A stretch of DNA of 19,098 bases from Acidobacteriota bacterium (GCA_022562835.1 JADFOM010000012.1:1-19098); one strand, 5' to 3'; positions 7,700-16,257 are shown, counted from the first letter of the stretch. Program-made: numbers and translations. Notes: a model not told the origin generated them from the letters alone.

Positions 7700-8569
7700 A
7701 TGAGCGATGGCGATCAATCCTCGACGTGGATGATCGGGTCGGTGCAGCTTCAGCGGGTGCCATACTTCGATGTCCTACTCGACGCTGCCAGCATTGATCT
7801 GGACGGAGTGACCGCATCGGTGGATTGGGCCGGGCCATGGTCCAACAACGGGCAGCCCCTGGTCGGTCAGGCGTTCTGGATTGTACGGAGCAGTCATCAA
7901 ACGATAGTGATCGACCCGTGTGGTGCAAGCGATCCTTTTCTGCGGACCGGGCCAGAAGCGGTCGACCACCAAATCGCGGCATTCGATCTACTGCGCGCAG
8001 CGTCGTGTGAGCCCGCAGATGTAGACCAGGTTGTCCTTACACATCTCGATGGCATTGGCATGGTCGCCCTTGCTGATGGCGCACCAGCCGGAACAGAGAC
8101 CTGGTCGCCGGCATTTCCAGATGCAGAAGTTGTCATCTCACAAGACGAATATGACTTCGTCGCCACAGGCCCTGCAGATCTGATGGGCGCTGACGCCTTT
8201 GCCCAGTTGGACGCACGCGGTGTCGTTCGTCCCGTGCTGACACCCCACGAGATCGCTGATGGCGTAACCCTCCGCCAAACCGGAGCGCACAGTCCCGGTC
8301 ACTGTTGCATAGATATCGAGTCGGAGGGAGAGCGAGCCGTTCTCCTCGGGCATCTCGCTATCAGCCCGCTTCATGCGGCTGTCGGCGCGTCCACGAACCA
8401 CGTAGACCGTGCTGGAGCGTGGACCGCTCTGGCAGCTGATCTAAACCGGGCCGCGGGAGATGGTGCTCTAGTAGCGGGTTCGTTGTGGCCTTATCCCGGT
8501 GCTGCGCGTGTTACCGCGATAGATCCGCTCGTGCTCGTCCCGCTTCCAGGTCACGTCCGGGACCGATAG
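7700..8569 (+). CDS. Metallo-beta-lactamase-fold protein with degenerate metal site
   Basis: The 289-residue layout follows MBL hydrolases of the YtnP/AHL-lactonase type: an IVIDPCG strand (normally [IL]VDTG), VDQVVLTHLDGIGM at the usual HxHxDH position, TGAHSPGHCCIDI (with H201) and VLLGHLAISPLH near the bridging-Asp position. Of the metal ligands, His115 and His201 remain. The second His, Asp and third His of HxHxDH read Asp117, Ile119 and Gly120, the bridging Asp reads His218, and the last His position falls in GSLWPYPG. Classical zinc binding therefore looks lost, and a noncatalytic or changed function is likely. ATG 7700 is chosen; TTG 7691 in the same frame is less likely. It lies 90 bp after the Nudix gene, with no strong ribosome site. 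Confidence 0.72.
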   Translation: MSDGDQSSTWMIGSVQLQRVPYFDVLLDAASIDLDGVTASVDWAGPWSNNGQPLVGQAFWIVRSSHQTIVIDPCGASDPFLRTGPEAVDHQIAAFDLLRAASCEPADVDQVVLTHLDGIGMVALADGAPAGTETWSPAFPDAEVVISQDEYDFVATGPADLMGADAFAQLDARGVVRPVLTPHEIADGVTLRQTGAHSPGHCCIDIESEGERAVLLGHLAISPLHAAVGASTNHVDRAGAWTALAADLNRAAGDGALVAGSLWPYPGAARVTAIDPLVLVPLPGHVRDR

Positions 8570-8575
8570 TCGGAT

Positions 8576-8593
8576 AGGTCTGAGTTTTGACCT
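8576..8593. terminator. Weak hairpin between convergent genes
   Basis: AGGTC (8576-8580) and GACCT (8589-8593) form a 5-bp stem around an 8-base loop containing TTTT. It lies in the 37-bp gap between the converging MBL-fold and nitrilase-family genes. It lacks a strong GC stem and T-run, so a terminator role is only a suggestion. Confidence 0.2.
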
Positions 8594-8606
8594 GGTACAA
8601 GGCCGG

Positions 8607-9584
8607 TCAGGACTGGTCGGTGCTGTTGGCAAGCGCGGCGAACTCGTCGGCGATGAGTCTCGAAGCGCTCGAGAGTCGCCCCTTGCGCCATTGTGTCCAG
8701 GGGAATACCGGATCCCACCGAGCGAGTCGGTCTGCGCTGAGGGTTGCGAAGATGATCTCTTCGAGTTCACCTGCCTGTGCCAGCACTTCTCCGAACCGTG
8801 GGAACGCAGGGCCGGTGATCAGGCTGTGGCCAGCGAAGACCCCAGCGCGACGCGACGTCGTCAATTCAGATCCTGCGTAGACGTCTGGGTTTCCCACCCC
8901 GCCGGTCGAATTGCTCACAACCGTGTAGACGAGGTTCTCGGCAGCGCGAGCAACCGCTACAGCGGTCATTGTGTCGGGGCGACCCGGGGCGACATAGGAG
9001 CCCGCGCAGTTGACGATTATCTGTGCGCCCTTCAGCGCCAACAGTCGAGTCAGTTCGGGGTTGAACCAGAAGTCGTAGCAGATCTGGACACCAATCGTCC
9101 CAAAGCGCGTCTCGAACACGGGCAACGTGGTCCCCGGCGTGCAGGTGATGCCCTCGGTCGCCCAGGGCAGAGTACCGAGGTGCACCTTGTGGTAACTGCC
9201 CAGCACGCCGTCTGGACCGATCACGGCGGCTGACTTGTAAAGTCGCGTCGGGTCGTCCTGGTCCTTCTCGATCATTCCGAAGCACACGTAGAGGTCGTAT
9301 TGTCGTGCCACCAGTTCGACTGCGTCGGTTGTCGGCCCGGGTATTGTTTCGCTGGTTGCGAGGTGGGCCGGGCAAGGACCACCGACCTCGGCACAGGTGC
9401 AGTTCGGTGGCCCCGGAATCGATTCCTCGGGGAACACGACGAGATCTGCACCCTGTTCTCCCGCTTCTCGAGTGTTCGCGAGCAGCTTGTCGAGAGTTGC
9501 TTCTTTGTCTCCGGGCACACCCCGGAAGTTGACCGCTGCAACGGTGCAGGTCTCGAGTTGTCGGCTGGTGGGTGCTGTTGACAT
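8607..9584 (-). CDS. Carbon-nitrogen hydrolase (nitrilase superfamily)
   Basis: Hydrolyses a non-peptide C-N bond (amide, carbamoyl or nitrile); the substrate is unknown. The 325-residue protein has the full Glu-Lys-Cys triad in context: LVVFPEESIPG (E53), GSYHKVHLG (K133) and GVQICYDFWF (C169). The C-terminal dimer region follows with ENLVYTVVSNSTG. After the catalytic Glu there is a small cysteine cluster, NCTCAEVGGPC (C62, C64, C71), which I do not recognise as a general family feature. The ATG at 9584 is supported by AGGGAGA (plus strand 9591-9597) six bases upstream. The gene is monocistronic as seen, convergent with the MBL-fold gene and separated by 230 bp from the membrane-protein gene upstream. 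Confidence 0.9.
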   Translation of the reverse strand: MSTAPTSRQLETCTVAAVNFRGVPGDKEATLDKLLANTREAGEQGADLVVFPEESIPGPPNCTCAEVGGPCPAHLATSETIPGPTTDAVELVARQYDLYVCFGMIEKDQDDPTRLYKSAAVIGPDGVLGSYHKVHLGTLPWATEGITCTPGTTLPVFETRFGTIGVQICYDFWFNPELTRLLALKGAQIIVNCAGSYVAPGRPDTMTAVAVARAAENLVYTVVSNSTGGVGNPDVYAGSELTTSRRAGVFAGHSLITGPAFPRFGEVLAQAGELEEIIFATLSADRLARWDPVFPWTQWRKGRLSSASRLIADEFAALANSTDQS

Positions 9585-9638
9585 GAGCGATCTCCCTGGT
9601 CAGCTCAATTCTGTCACGCAGCTTGCACGAATCAGCAA

Positions 9639-9663
9639 TGCGCTTGCGTTCTGCGTATGAGCG
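9639..9663. repeat. 25-bp direct repeat, copy 1
   Basis: Matches the copy at 9707-9731 in 24 of 25 bases (T here, C there, at the 18th base). It begins TGCGCTTGCGTTCTGCG and ends ATGAGCG. The copies start 68 bp apart, and the sequence between and beyond them differs. Confidence 0.85.
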
Positions 9664-9706
9664 TTGTTGGGGGAGTGCGGGTGCGGCTTTGCCGTGCCGG
9701 ACGGTT

Positions 9707-9731
9707 TGCGCTTGCGTTCTGCGCATGAGCG
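9707..9731. repeat. 25-bp direct repeat, copy 2
   Basis: Second copy of the element at 9639-9663, with one difference. It is followed directly by the CGCC-GAA-GGCG mini-hairpin, which copy 1 lacks. Confidence 0.85.
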
Positions 9732-9777
9732 ACGCCGAAGGCGCCCGCGATGTTGTGAGCATCAGCGAGCAACTCGA

Positions 9778-9793
9778 AGAAACCCGAAGGGTT
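9778..9793 (-). terminator. Terminator-like hairpin after the membrane-protein gene
   Basis: Read on the minus strand, AACCC-TTC-GGGTT (plus 9793-9781) is a 5-bp stem with a 3-base loop followed by TCTTCG. It begins about 22 bases after the stop of the minus-strand gene ending at 9815. The stem is short and the T-run broken, so it would be weak. Confidence 0.4.
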
Positions 9794-9814
9794 CCCCCGA
9801 ACTCGCAGCGATAA

Positions 9815-10366
9815 TCAGACGTCGCCTGGTACTTCACATGATGCCATGTCATTGACTCTCGCGAAGTTACCGATGCGATCGTCGATCGGTACTCCGTCCA
9901 CGATGGTGAGAAGGAACCGCAGGTCATCGCCGACCGATTGAGCTATCAGTCGTTCCACATAGGTGTTGCGATCGTCTATGTAGCCGTGCCAGTCCTTTAA
10001 CCACAGAGTGATGACGGCGCCGTCTTCGTCGTCGGGCTTGGCGAGCGCTTCTAGTTCGGCGACCATCGCTGCCGTTATCTGGGTGCCCGAGACGACATCG
10101 GCGGCGCGCTGATCGGCCGACTCGACGAGATGGGCGGCCGGGAGTCCGTCGATCTCATCCCCGTAGCGAGCGCACGCTTCTTCAGCGGCCTCGGGGAAGG
10201 CCCTATCCTCGAGTCGGTCGGCGTTGCCGCGTGGCGCTAGCGGCCCGAGCGCCCACATCCAAAAGAGTGCGCTGGTGAGTGTGAACACGATGAGAGCGAC
10301 GCGGCCGATGCTGAGGTTTCGGTACCACGGACTGGACTCGGCTTGTACATCCATATCATCGGACAA
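9815..10366 (-). CDS. Small single-pass membrane protein of unknown function, coupled to the PBP gene
   Basis: I do not recognise this protein. From the TTG at 10366 it is 183 residues: a short acidic cytoplasmic N-terminus, one membrane helix (about GRVALIVFTLTSALFWMWAL, near residues 21-40), then about 140 residues predicted outside, acidic, with one cysteine early (in EACARYG) and one near the C-terminus (MASCEVPG) that could form a disulfide. No lipobox and no enzyme motif are visible. TTG 10366 is preferred because AGGAGG lies eight bases before it and it follows the PBP stop by one base. GTG 10375 sits immediately against that ribosome site, and ATG 10354 is too far from it. Being tied to the PBP gene, it may assist that enzyme; this is inference. 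Confidence 0.72.
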   Translation of the reverse strand: MSDDMDVQAESSPWYRNLSIGRVALIVFTLTSALFWMWALGPLAPRGNADRLEDRAFPEAAEEACARYGDEIDGLPAAHLVESADQRAADVVSGTQITAAMVAELEALAKPDDEDGAVITLWLKDWHGYIDDRNTYVERLIAQSVGDDLRFLLTIVDGVPIDDRIGNFARVNDMASCEVPGDV

Positions 10367-10367
10367 C

Positions 10368-12848
10368 TCAGCCACCTCCTGTGACGGGTGGCTTCGCCGT
10401 ATTCTTGGGTTTCTTGGTGGTAGAGGTAGGTGGTGTCGTCGACGGAATCGCTGACGTCGTCGTAGGCGGTTCGGTCACTGTTGGCGGCGGCTCGGTCCCG
10501 TCGGGGTTGTACTTGAGTCGCACCCGAGTGCCCCGCTCGACGACCTTGCCGGCATTCGGCTCCTGTTGCCAGACTCGGCCAGGGTTGGAACCCGCGCGGG
10601 TGCCCGGTTCCTGTTCGGCCACGGCGTTGACGCGGAGCCCGAGGCCACGGGCCCGAGAAGTGGCTTCGCCGATCGTGAGACCCGACAACGTCGGGACCTC
10701 GATGCGGTCATCGTTCGCCGCTGCGATCTCGAGCGTCACGGTCGAACCGCCGGGAACGGACGCACCACCGGCAGGGGATTGCGTGATCACGGTGCCCGGT
10801 TTGAACTCGTTGCTCTCGATCTCGACGGTTAGAACCCTCAGTGCCGTTCCGCTCAACAGCTCCATTGCTTCAGAAAGCGTAAGACCTTCGACAGATGGGA
10901 CCCTGACAGACGATGGGAGAACCGGTTCGGTGGTTGATGTCGAACTCGAGGGCGGAGGCGGGAATGGCAGGATCGGGAGGTCGGCATGGCCGATGTTCAT
11001 GATCTCGCGCCAGATCCGCGCCGGAAAGGAGCCCCCATAGACACGTTCGGAGGTCAGCGGCGGCACCATTGGAATTACGTTCTCGGCGAACCCCACCCAA
11101 ACCGCTGTCGCGAGTTGCGGGGTATAGCCGATGAACGTGGCGTCACCGAAGTTCTGGGCCGTACCGGTCTTGCCGGCTGCGGGACGTCCGCCGTCGAGCT
11201 GTGCCGCGGTGCCCGTGCCACCGGTGATCACGCCTTCGAGGACCCAGCTCAACTGAGCGGCGTCGTCTGACCCCATCACCGGCTGGGGCTGTGGCACGTA
11301 TTCGTAGAGAATTGTGCCGTCGGAGTTCGTGATTTCGGTTACGAAGGCTGGCTCGATGTTGAAGCCTGCATTGGAGAACGTCGAGTAGACAGAGGCCATC
11401 TCCAACATCGTGACGTTCTCACTTCCGAGCACGGCTGCGGGCACGGGTTGAAGTACGCGGCTGAGGCCAAGTTCGTCGGCGTGTTCGGCGTACCGCTGCG
11501 GTCCGATGTCGAGCATGAGCTGCGCGAAGACGGTGTTGTAGGAACTCTGGGTTCCCTTGATCAGAGAAACAGTTGCCCCGCTGCCGCCGCCTTTCACCTT
11601 CCACGGCCCACCCGGTCCGATGTCGAGCGTGATCGACGAAGGGGCCTTGTATGTGTCGGTGACCGAGCCACCGTCGGCAAGGTAGGTCGCCAGCGCGATC
11701 GGTTTCATCGATGATCCCGCCTGACGACCCGACCCCGTTGCGAGGTTTACTCGGGCGAAATCGTCGTCGCCGAAGAAGTTGCGTCCTCCGACCATGACGA
11801 GAACCTCGCCGGTCGACGGGTCCATCGTCACAGCTGCCCCGTCGGGGCCAGCAGGGTCCGCCAACGCACCTTCGGGGCCATAGATCGCGCCTTGGGCTGC
11901 AAGTTGAAGTTCGCTATCGATCGTCGTCGTGATGTGCAGACCCCCCTGGAACAGGAGTCGCTCACGTTCCTCGCGGGTTTCGCCAAAGTCGGGGTTGTCG
12001 AGGAACCAGTTCTTGACCTCCTCGACGAAGTGAGCCATGTGCGCTGGCGCCCCGAAGAACGATGACTCCTCTTCAACGTCGGGCAGGACCAAGCCAAGCA
12101 CAGTCTTTTCGACGGCGTCGTCGAACTCGGCTTCGGTGATGTAGTCGTTGGCCAGCATGCGGTCGAGCACGAGACGGCGACGTTTCTCGGAGTCTTCTGG
12201 GAAGTCATACGGGTTGAATCCGCTCGGCCGCTGGATGAGTCCAGCGATCAACGCCGCCTCTGGCAAGGTGATGTCCTCGACGTCCTTGCCGAAGTATTCC
12301 TGCGAGGCCGCCTGTACCCCATAGGCGTTGCTGCCGAAGAAGATCGTGTTCAGGTACTGCTCGAGGATGAAGTCCTTGGAGAACTGATCTTCGAACTGTC
12401 GTGCGAAGTTGATTTCTTGGACCTTGCACCAGACCGTGCGGGTCGGCGTGCCGTCATCGTCTTGACATTCGGTGAGGTCTTGCGCGAAGCCATTCTTGAT
12501 GAGCTGTTGAGTGATGGTGGATCCACCCTGTTCGACACCTCCCGCGGCCACATTGGTGCGTGCCGCACGCACGATGCCGCGCAGATCCCAACCATTGTGA
12601 AGGTAGAACCGCTCGTCCTCGATGGCGACGACGGCATGTTGAAGAACTTCGGGGATCTCGTCGATGTTCTTGTTGACCCGGTTCTCGCCGGCCTCGAGCT
12701 CGGTGATCAGTTTGCCGTCGCGGTCATACACGAACGATGTCAGTGCCTGATCGGGCAGTTCTTCGGGAACGAGGTCCTTTTGTTCATAGGACCAGCAGCC
12801 TGTCGCGACGAGGCCAAGCAGGATGATGGGCGCGAAAACTCGTCTCAT
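10368..12848 (-). CDS. Class A penicillin-binding protein with PASTA domains
   Basis: Bifunctional peptidoglycan glycosyltransferase/transpeptidase of 826 residues acting outside the membrane. The GT51 domain shows AIEDERFYLHNGWD (75-88, catalytic E77), GGSTITQQLIKN (108-119) and EQYLNTIFFG (163-172). The transpeptidase domain has SSMK (S379, K382), SYN (436-438) and KTGT (560-563). Two PASTA domains follow (about 649-709 and 716-779), then a Pro/Thr/Ser-rich tail. The N-terminus, MRR then a hydrophobic run ending VATGC18, resembles a lipoprotein signal more than the usual membrane anchor. C129 and C141 flank an insert in the GT domain. The organisation resembles PonA-type enzymes of Actinobacteria. 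ATG 12848 has GGAGAG upstream. It is divergent from tyrS. Confidence 0.95.
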   Translation of the reverse strand: MRRVFAPIILLGLVATGCWSYEQKDLVPEELPDQALTSFVYDRDGKLITELEAGENRVNKNIDEIPEVLQHAVVAIEDERFYLHNGWDLRGIVRAARTNVAAGGVEQGGSTITQQLIKNGFAQDLTECQDDDGTPTRTVWCKVQEINFARQFEDQFSKDFILEQYLNTIFFGSNAYGVQAASQEYFGKDVEDITLPEAALIAGLIQRPSGFNPYDFPEDSEKRRRLVLDRMLANDYITEAEFDDAVEKTVLGLVLPDVEEESSFFGAPAHMAHFVEEVKNWFLDNPDFGETREERERLLFQGGLHITTTIDSELQLAAQGAIYGPEGALADPAGPDGAAVTMDPSTGEVLVMVGGRNFFGDDDFARVNLATGSGRQAGSSMKPIALATYLADGGSVTDTYKAPSSITLDIGPGGPWKVKGGGSGATVSLIKGTQSSYNTVFAQLMLDIGPQRYAEHADELGLSRVLQPVPAAVLGSENVTMLEMASVYSTFSNAGFNIEPAFVTEITNSDGTILYEYVPQPQPVMGSDDAAQLSWVLEGVITGGTGTAAQLDGGRPAAGKTGTAQNFGDATFIGYTPQLATAVWVGFAENVIPMVPPLTSERVYGGSFPARIWREIMNIGHADLPILPFPPPPSSSTSTTEPVLPSSVRVPSVEGLTLSEAMELLSGTALRVLTVEIESNEFKPGTVITQSPAGGASVPGGSTVTLEIAAANDDRIEVPTLSGLTIGEATSRARGLGLRVNAVAEQEPGTRAGSNPGRVWQQEPNAGKVVERGTRVRLKYNPDGTEPPPTVTEPPTTTSAIPSTTPPTSTTKKPKNTAKPPVTGGG
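10375..10380 (-). promoter_or_regulatory. Ribosome site inside the PBP gene for the membrane-protein gene
   Basis: AGGAGG on the minus strand is formed by the last glycine codons of the PBP gene. It is eight bases from TTG 10366, the best-spaced of the three possible starts. Confidence 0.6.
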
Positions 12849-12908
12849 CCCTACATTCTCTCCTAAATCGAGTCAAAACTGGCGGCGCTGGCGGTTTGCA
12901 GTGTCACA

Positions 12909-12926
12909 ATGTGCCTGCTTGCACAT
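12909..12926. promoter_or_regulatory. Inverted repeat between pbp and tyrS
   Basis: ATGTGC-CTGCTT-GCACAT is a perfect 6-bp dyad in the 94-bp gap between the divergent PBP and tyrS genes, ending four bases before the tyrS ribosome site (GAGAGG, 12931-12936). It could be an operator or a 5'-UTR hairpin. No T-box-like leader is present, and no clear promoter boxes were found on either strand. Confidence 0.35.
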
Positions 12927-12942
12927 AAACGAGAGGTAACGG

Positions 12943-14211
12943 GTGGCCCACACCGACATTGTTGACGACCTGCGTTCACGGGGTTTGTTTCACGACAGCA
13001 CCAACGAAACGGCATTGAGAGCCGTGCTCGCCGACGGTCCCGTGACGCTCTATCACGGCATTGATCCGACCGCCGACAGCCTTCATGTTGGTCATCTGGT
13101 CGGCGTACTCGTGCTCCGCCGTTTTCAGGATCAGGGGCACACTCCGCTGGCGTTGGTGGGGGGTGCCACCGGCATGGTCGGCGATCCCGGTGGACGCTCG
13201 GACGAGCGCAACCTGCTCGACGAGGCCACACTGTCGGCGAATGTGGAGGGAATCCGCAAACAACTCGAGGGCCTGCTGGACTTCGCCGATGACCTGATGG
13301 TGAACAACCTGACGTGGACCAGCGAAATCAACGTGATCGACTTCCTGCGCGATGTCGGCAAACACGCCACGGTGAACCAGATGATCGCCAAGGAATCGGT
13401 CAAGGCCCGCATCGAGGGCGAGGCCGGCATTTCGTTCACCGAATTTTCCTACATGTTGCTGCAGGCAAACGACTTCTGGTGGCTCCACGAGCACCGTGGC
13501 TGCCTTCTTCAGGTCGGTGGTTCGGATCAGTGGGGCAATATCACCGCTGGCATCGACATGATAAGGCGGCGCTCAGGCGTGGCCGCCCACGGACTGACCT
13601 GGCCGCTGATCACACGGTCAGATGGTAAGAAGTTCGGTAAGAGCACAGAGGGCAACGTGTGGCTCTCGGCGGAGCGAACTTCGCCTTATCGTTTCTACCA
13701 GCACTGGATCCAAACGTCCGACGATGACGTGGAGCGTTATTTACTCCAACTCACACTGCTCGACCGCGATGAGATCGAAACGATCGTCGCTGATCATCAG
13801 ACCAACCCAGCAGAGCGTCGCGGCCAACTTCGTCTCGCCGCTGAGCTCACATCGTTGATCCACGGTGTGTCGGCGCTGTCGAGCGCGCGAGAGGCGTCCG
13901 AGGTCTTGTTTTCAAAGGACGCGTCTCGTCCGGACATAGCAACGCTCGCTCTGCTGGCCGAGGAGCTTCCCGTATCTGTTCTATCGCGCTCGCTGCTCGA
14001 CGAATCACCCCTTGCATCGGATCTGCTGGCCCTCGGCGGGGTGACCGCCTCGAAGGGAGAGGCACGGCGCGCTCTCAAGGGCAATGCGATCTCTATCAAC
14101 GGAACCCGCGCAGCGGAACCGACGACGGTCGGACTCGAGGACCTCTGGTACGACCGCTACCTGCTCGTTCGCAGCGGAAAGAAGCACTACTTGCTGGTCG
14201 CCGAGGGCTGA
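12943..14211 (+). CDS. tyrS: Tyrosyl-tRNA synthetase
   Basis: Charges tRNA-Tyr with tyrosine. The 422-residue class I synthetase has the HIGH-like motif as HVGH (in DSLHVGHLVGV), the tyrosine/tRNA region LQVGGSDQWGNI, and the KMSKS-like loop as KFGKS (in SDGKKFGKSTEG). A C-terminal S4-like RNA-binding domain runs from LALGGVTASKGEARRALKG to the end. This KFGKS form is the common bacterial TyrS type. GTG 12943 is the start, six bases after GAGAGG. The rRNA operon starts immediately downstream with no clear terminator between. Confidence 0.97.
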   Translation: MAHTDIVDDLRSRGLFHDSTNETALRAVLADGPVTLYHGIDPTADSLHVGHLVGVLVLRRFQDQGHTPLALVGGATGMVGDPGGRSDERNLLDEATLSANVEGIRKQLEGLLDFADDLMVNNLTWTSEINVIDFLRDVGKHATVNQMIAKESVKARIEGEAGISFTEFSYMLLQANDFWWLHEHRGCLLQVGGSDQWGNITAGIDMIRRRSGVAAHGLTWPLITRSDGKKFGKSTEGNVWLSAERTSPYRFYQHWIQTSDDDVERYLLQLTLLDRDEIETIVADHQTNPAERRGQLRLAAELTSLIHGVSALSSAREASEVLFSKDASRPDIATLALLAEELPVSVLSRSLLDESPLASDLLALGGVTASKGEARRALKGNAISINGTRAAEPTTVGLEDLWYDRYLLVRSGKKHYLLVAEG

Positions 14212-14245
14212 GCAGAAAGATTTCGTGATTCTTGTGTCTAGCTGG

Positions 14246-14274
14246 TTGATTAGCAGGGTTGTGGACGGTAGATT
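14246..14274 (+). promoter_or_regulatory. Candidate rrn promoter
   Basis: TTGATT (14246-14251) and TAGATT (14269-14274) are separated by 17 bp, each matching 4 of 6 bases of the sigma-70-type consensus. It lies 35 bp after tyrS, giving a predicted leader of about 340 bases. No other equally good pair was seen in 14212-14620. Confidence 0.45.
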
Positions 14275-14619
14275 ACATCTTCGGCCCAAGCAGACCGCAA
14301 CGCGGCGAGCTGGGCCTCATCGGGAACCTACCAACGGCCTTCCCAGGCCACGAACGTTCCCAGAGCGATCCAGCGTGGTCGCTCGGTGCACCTTGAAAAC
14401 GGAAGAGAGAACACAAAAGCCAGTGCGGGATTCCGCGCTGCGATGCGAGTCGCGGTGCGGATGACCAAACGCAAAATCAATTCCGTCTGCATCCGATGTA
14501 CCGGGTGTGGACAAGGTCGGAAGTCGGTGTAAGCCGGCGGAAGACGCAAACTCGCCAGGACCCGCAAGCCCGGGTCCTGCCATGACTTCGAGGTAACGCC
14601 TTCGGGCGTTGCTGGAGAT
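14275..14619 (+). other. rRNA operon leader with antitermination and processing elements
   Basis: No gene is visible in this stretch. It holds a boxB-like hairpin GAGCGA(T)CC/GGTCGCTC (14363-14384), then a boxA-like CCTTGAAAA (14391-14399), the 5' half of the 16S processing stalk (14396-14414), a 9-bp hairpin CAGGACCCG/CGGGTCCTG (14556-14579), and AACGCC-TTCG-GGCGTT (14595-14610) just before 16S. Open frames on either strand here look like chance. Confidence 0.65.
14391..14414 (+). repeat. 24-base rrn element, leader copy (boxA-like)
   Basis: Starts CCTTGA and ends GAACAC. It matches 16404-16427 in 17 of 24 positions without gaps. Its 14396-14414 part is complementary to 16258-16276. Confidence 0.6.
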
Positions 14620-16147
<1,528 letters not shown>

Positions 16148-16257
16148 AGTCTCGCTCGAATGAGCAAGATTCCCAGTTGACTCACTGGTTACTCATGTTC
16201 TCCCGTAGATGCAACAGTCGTAGACTTCGGTCTCCTGCTGTGTCGCTGGAGAACATG

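Larger units (their letters stand above)
9585..9814. other. 230-bp intergenic region with repeats and small hairpins
   Basis: This gap lies between two minus-strand genes. From right to left it holds a terminator-like hairpin after the membrane-protein gene, two copies of a 25-bp repeat, and the ribosome site of the nitrilase-family gene. Short hairpins with three-base loops occur at CGGC-TTT-GCCG (9684-9694) and CGCC-GAA-GGCG (9734-9744). No coding frame in it looks real, and I found no convincing promoter. Confidence 0.6.

Noticed and set aside
9608..9638. Promoter for the nitrilase gene (minus strand TTGCTG and CAGAAT)
   Set aside because: Spacing is 19 bp and both boxes are weak; not enough to report as a feature.
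8866..9927. 353-residue minus-strand frame overlapping the nitrilase gene
   Set aside because: Same strand but another frame than the real gene; Arg-rich shadow with no motif, running through the repeat-bearing gap.
10381..11040. 219-residue plus-strand frame antisense to the PBP C-terminus
   Set aside because: Val/Gly-rich shadow of the PASTA and Pro/Thr-rich region; no independent support.
14084..14464. Open frames in the tyrS end and rrn leader on both strands
   Set aside because: They overlap tyrS or the structured leader, lack ribosome sites and have no recognisable protein features.
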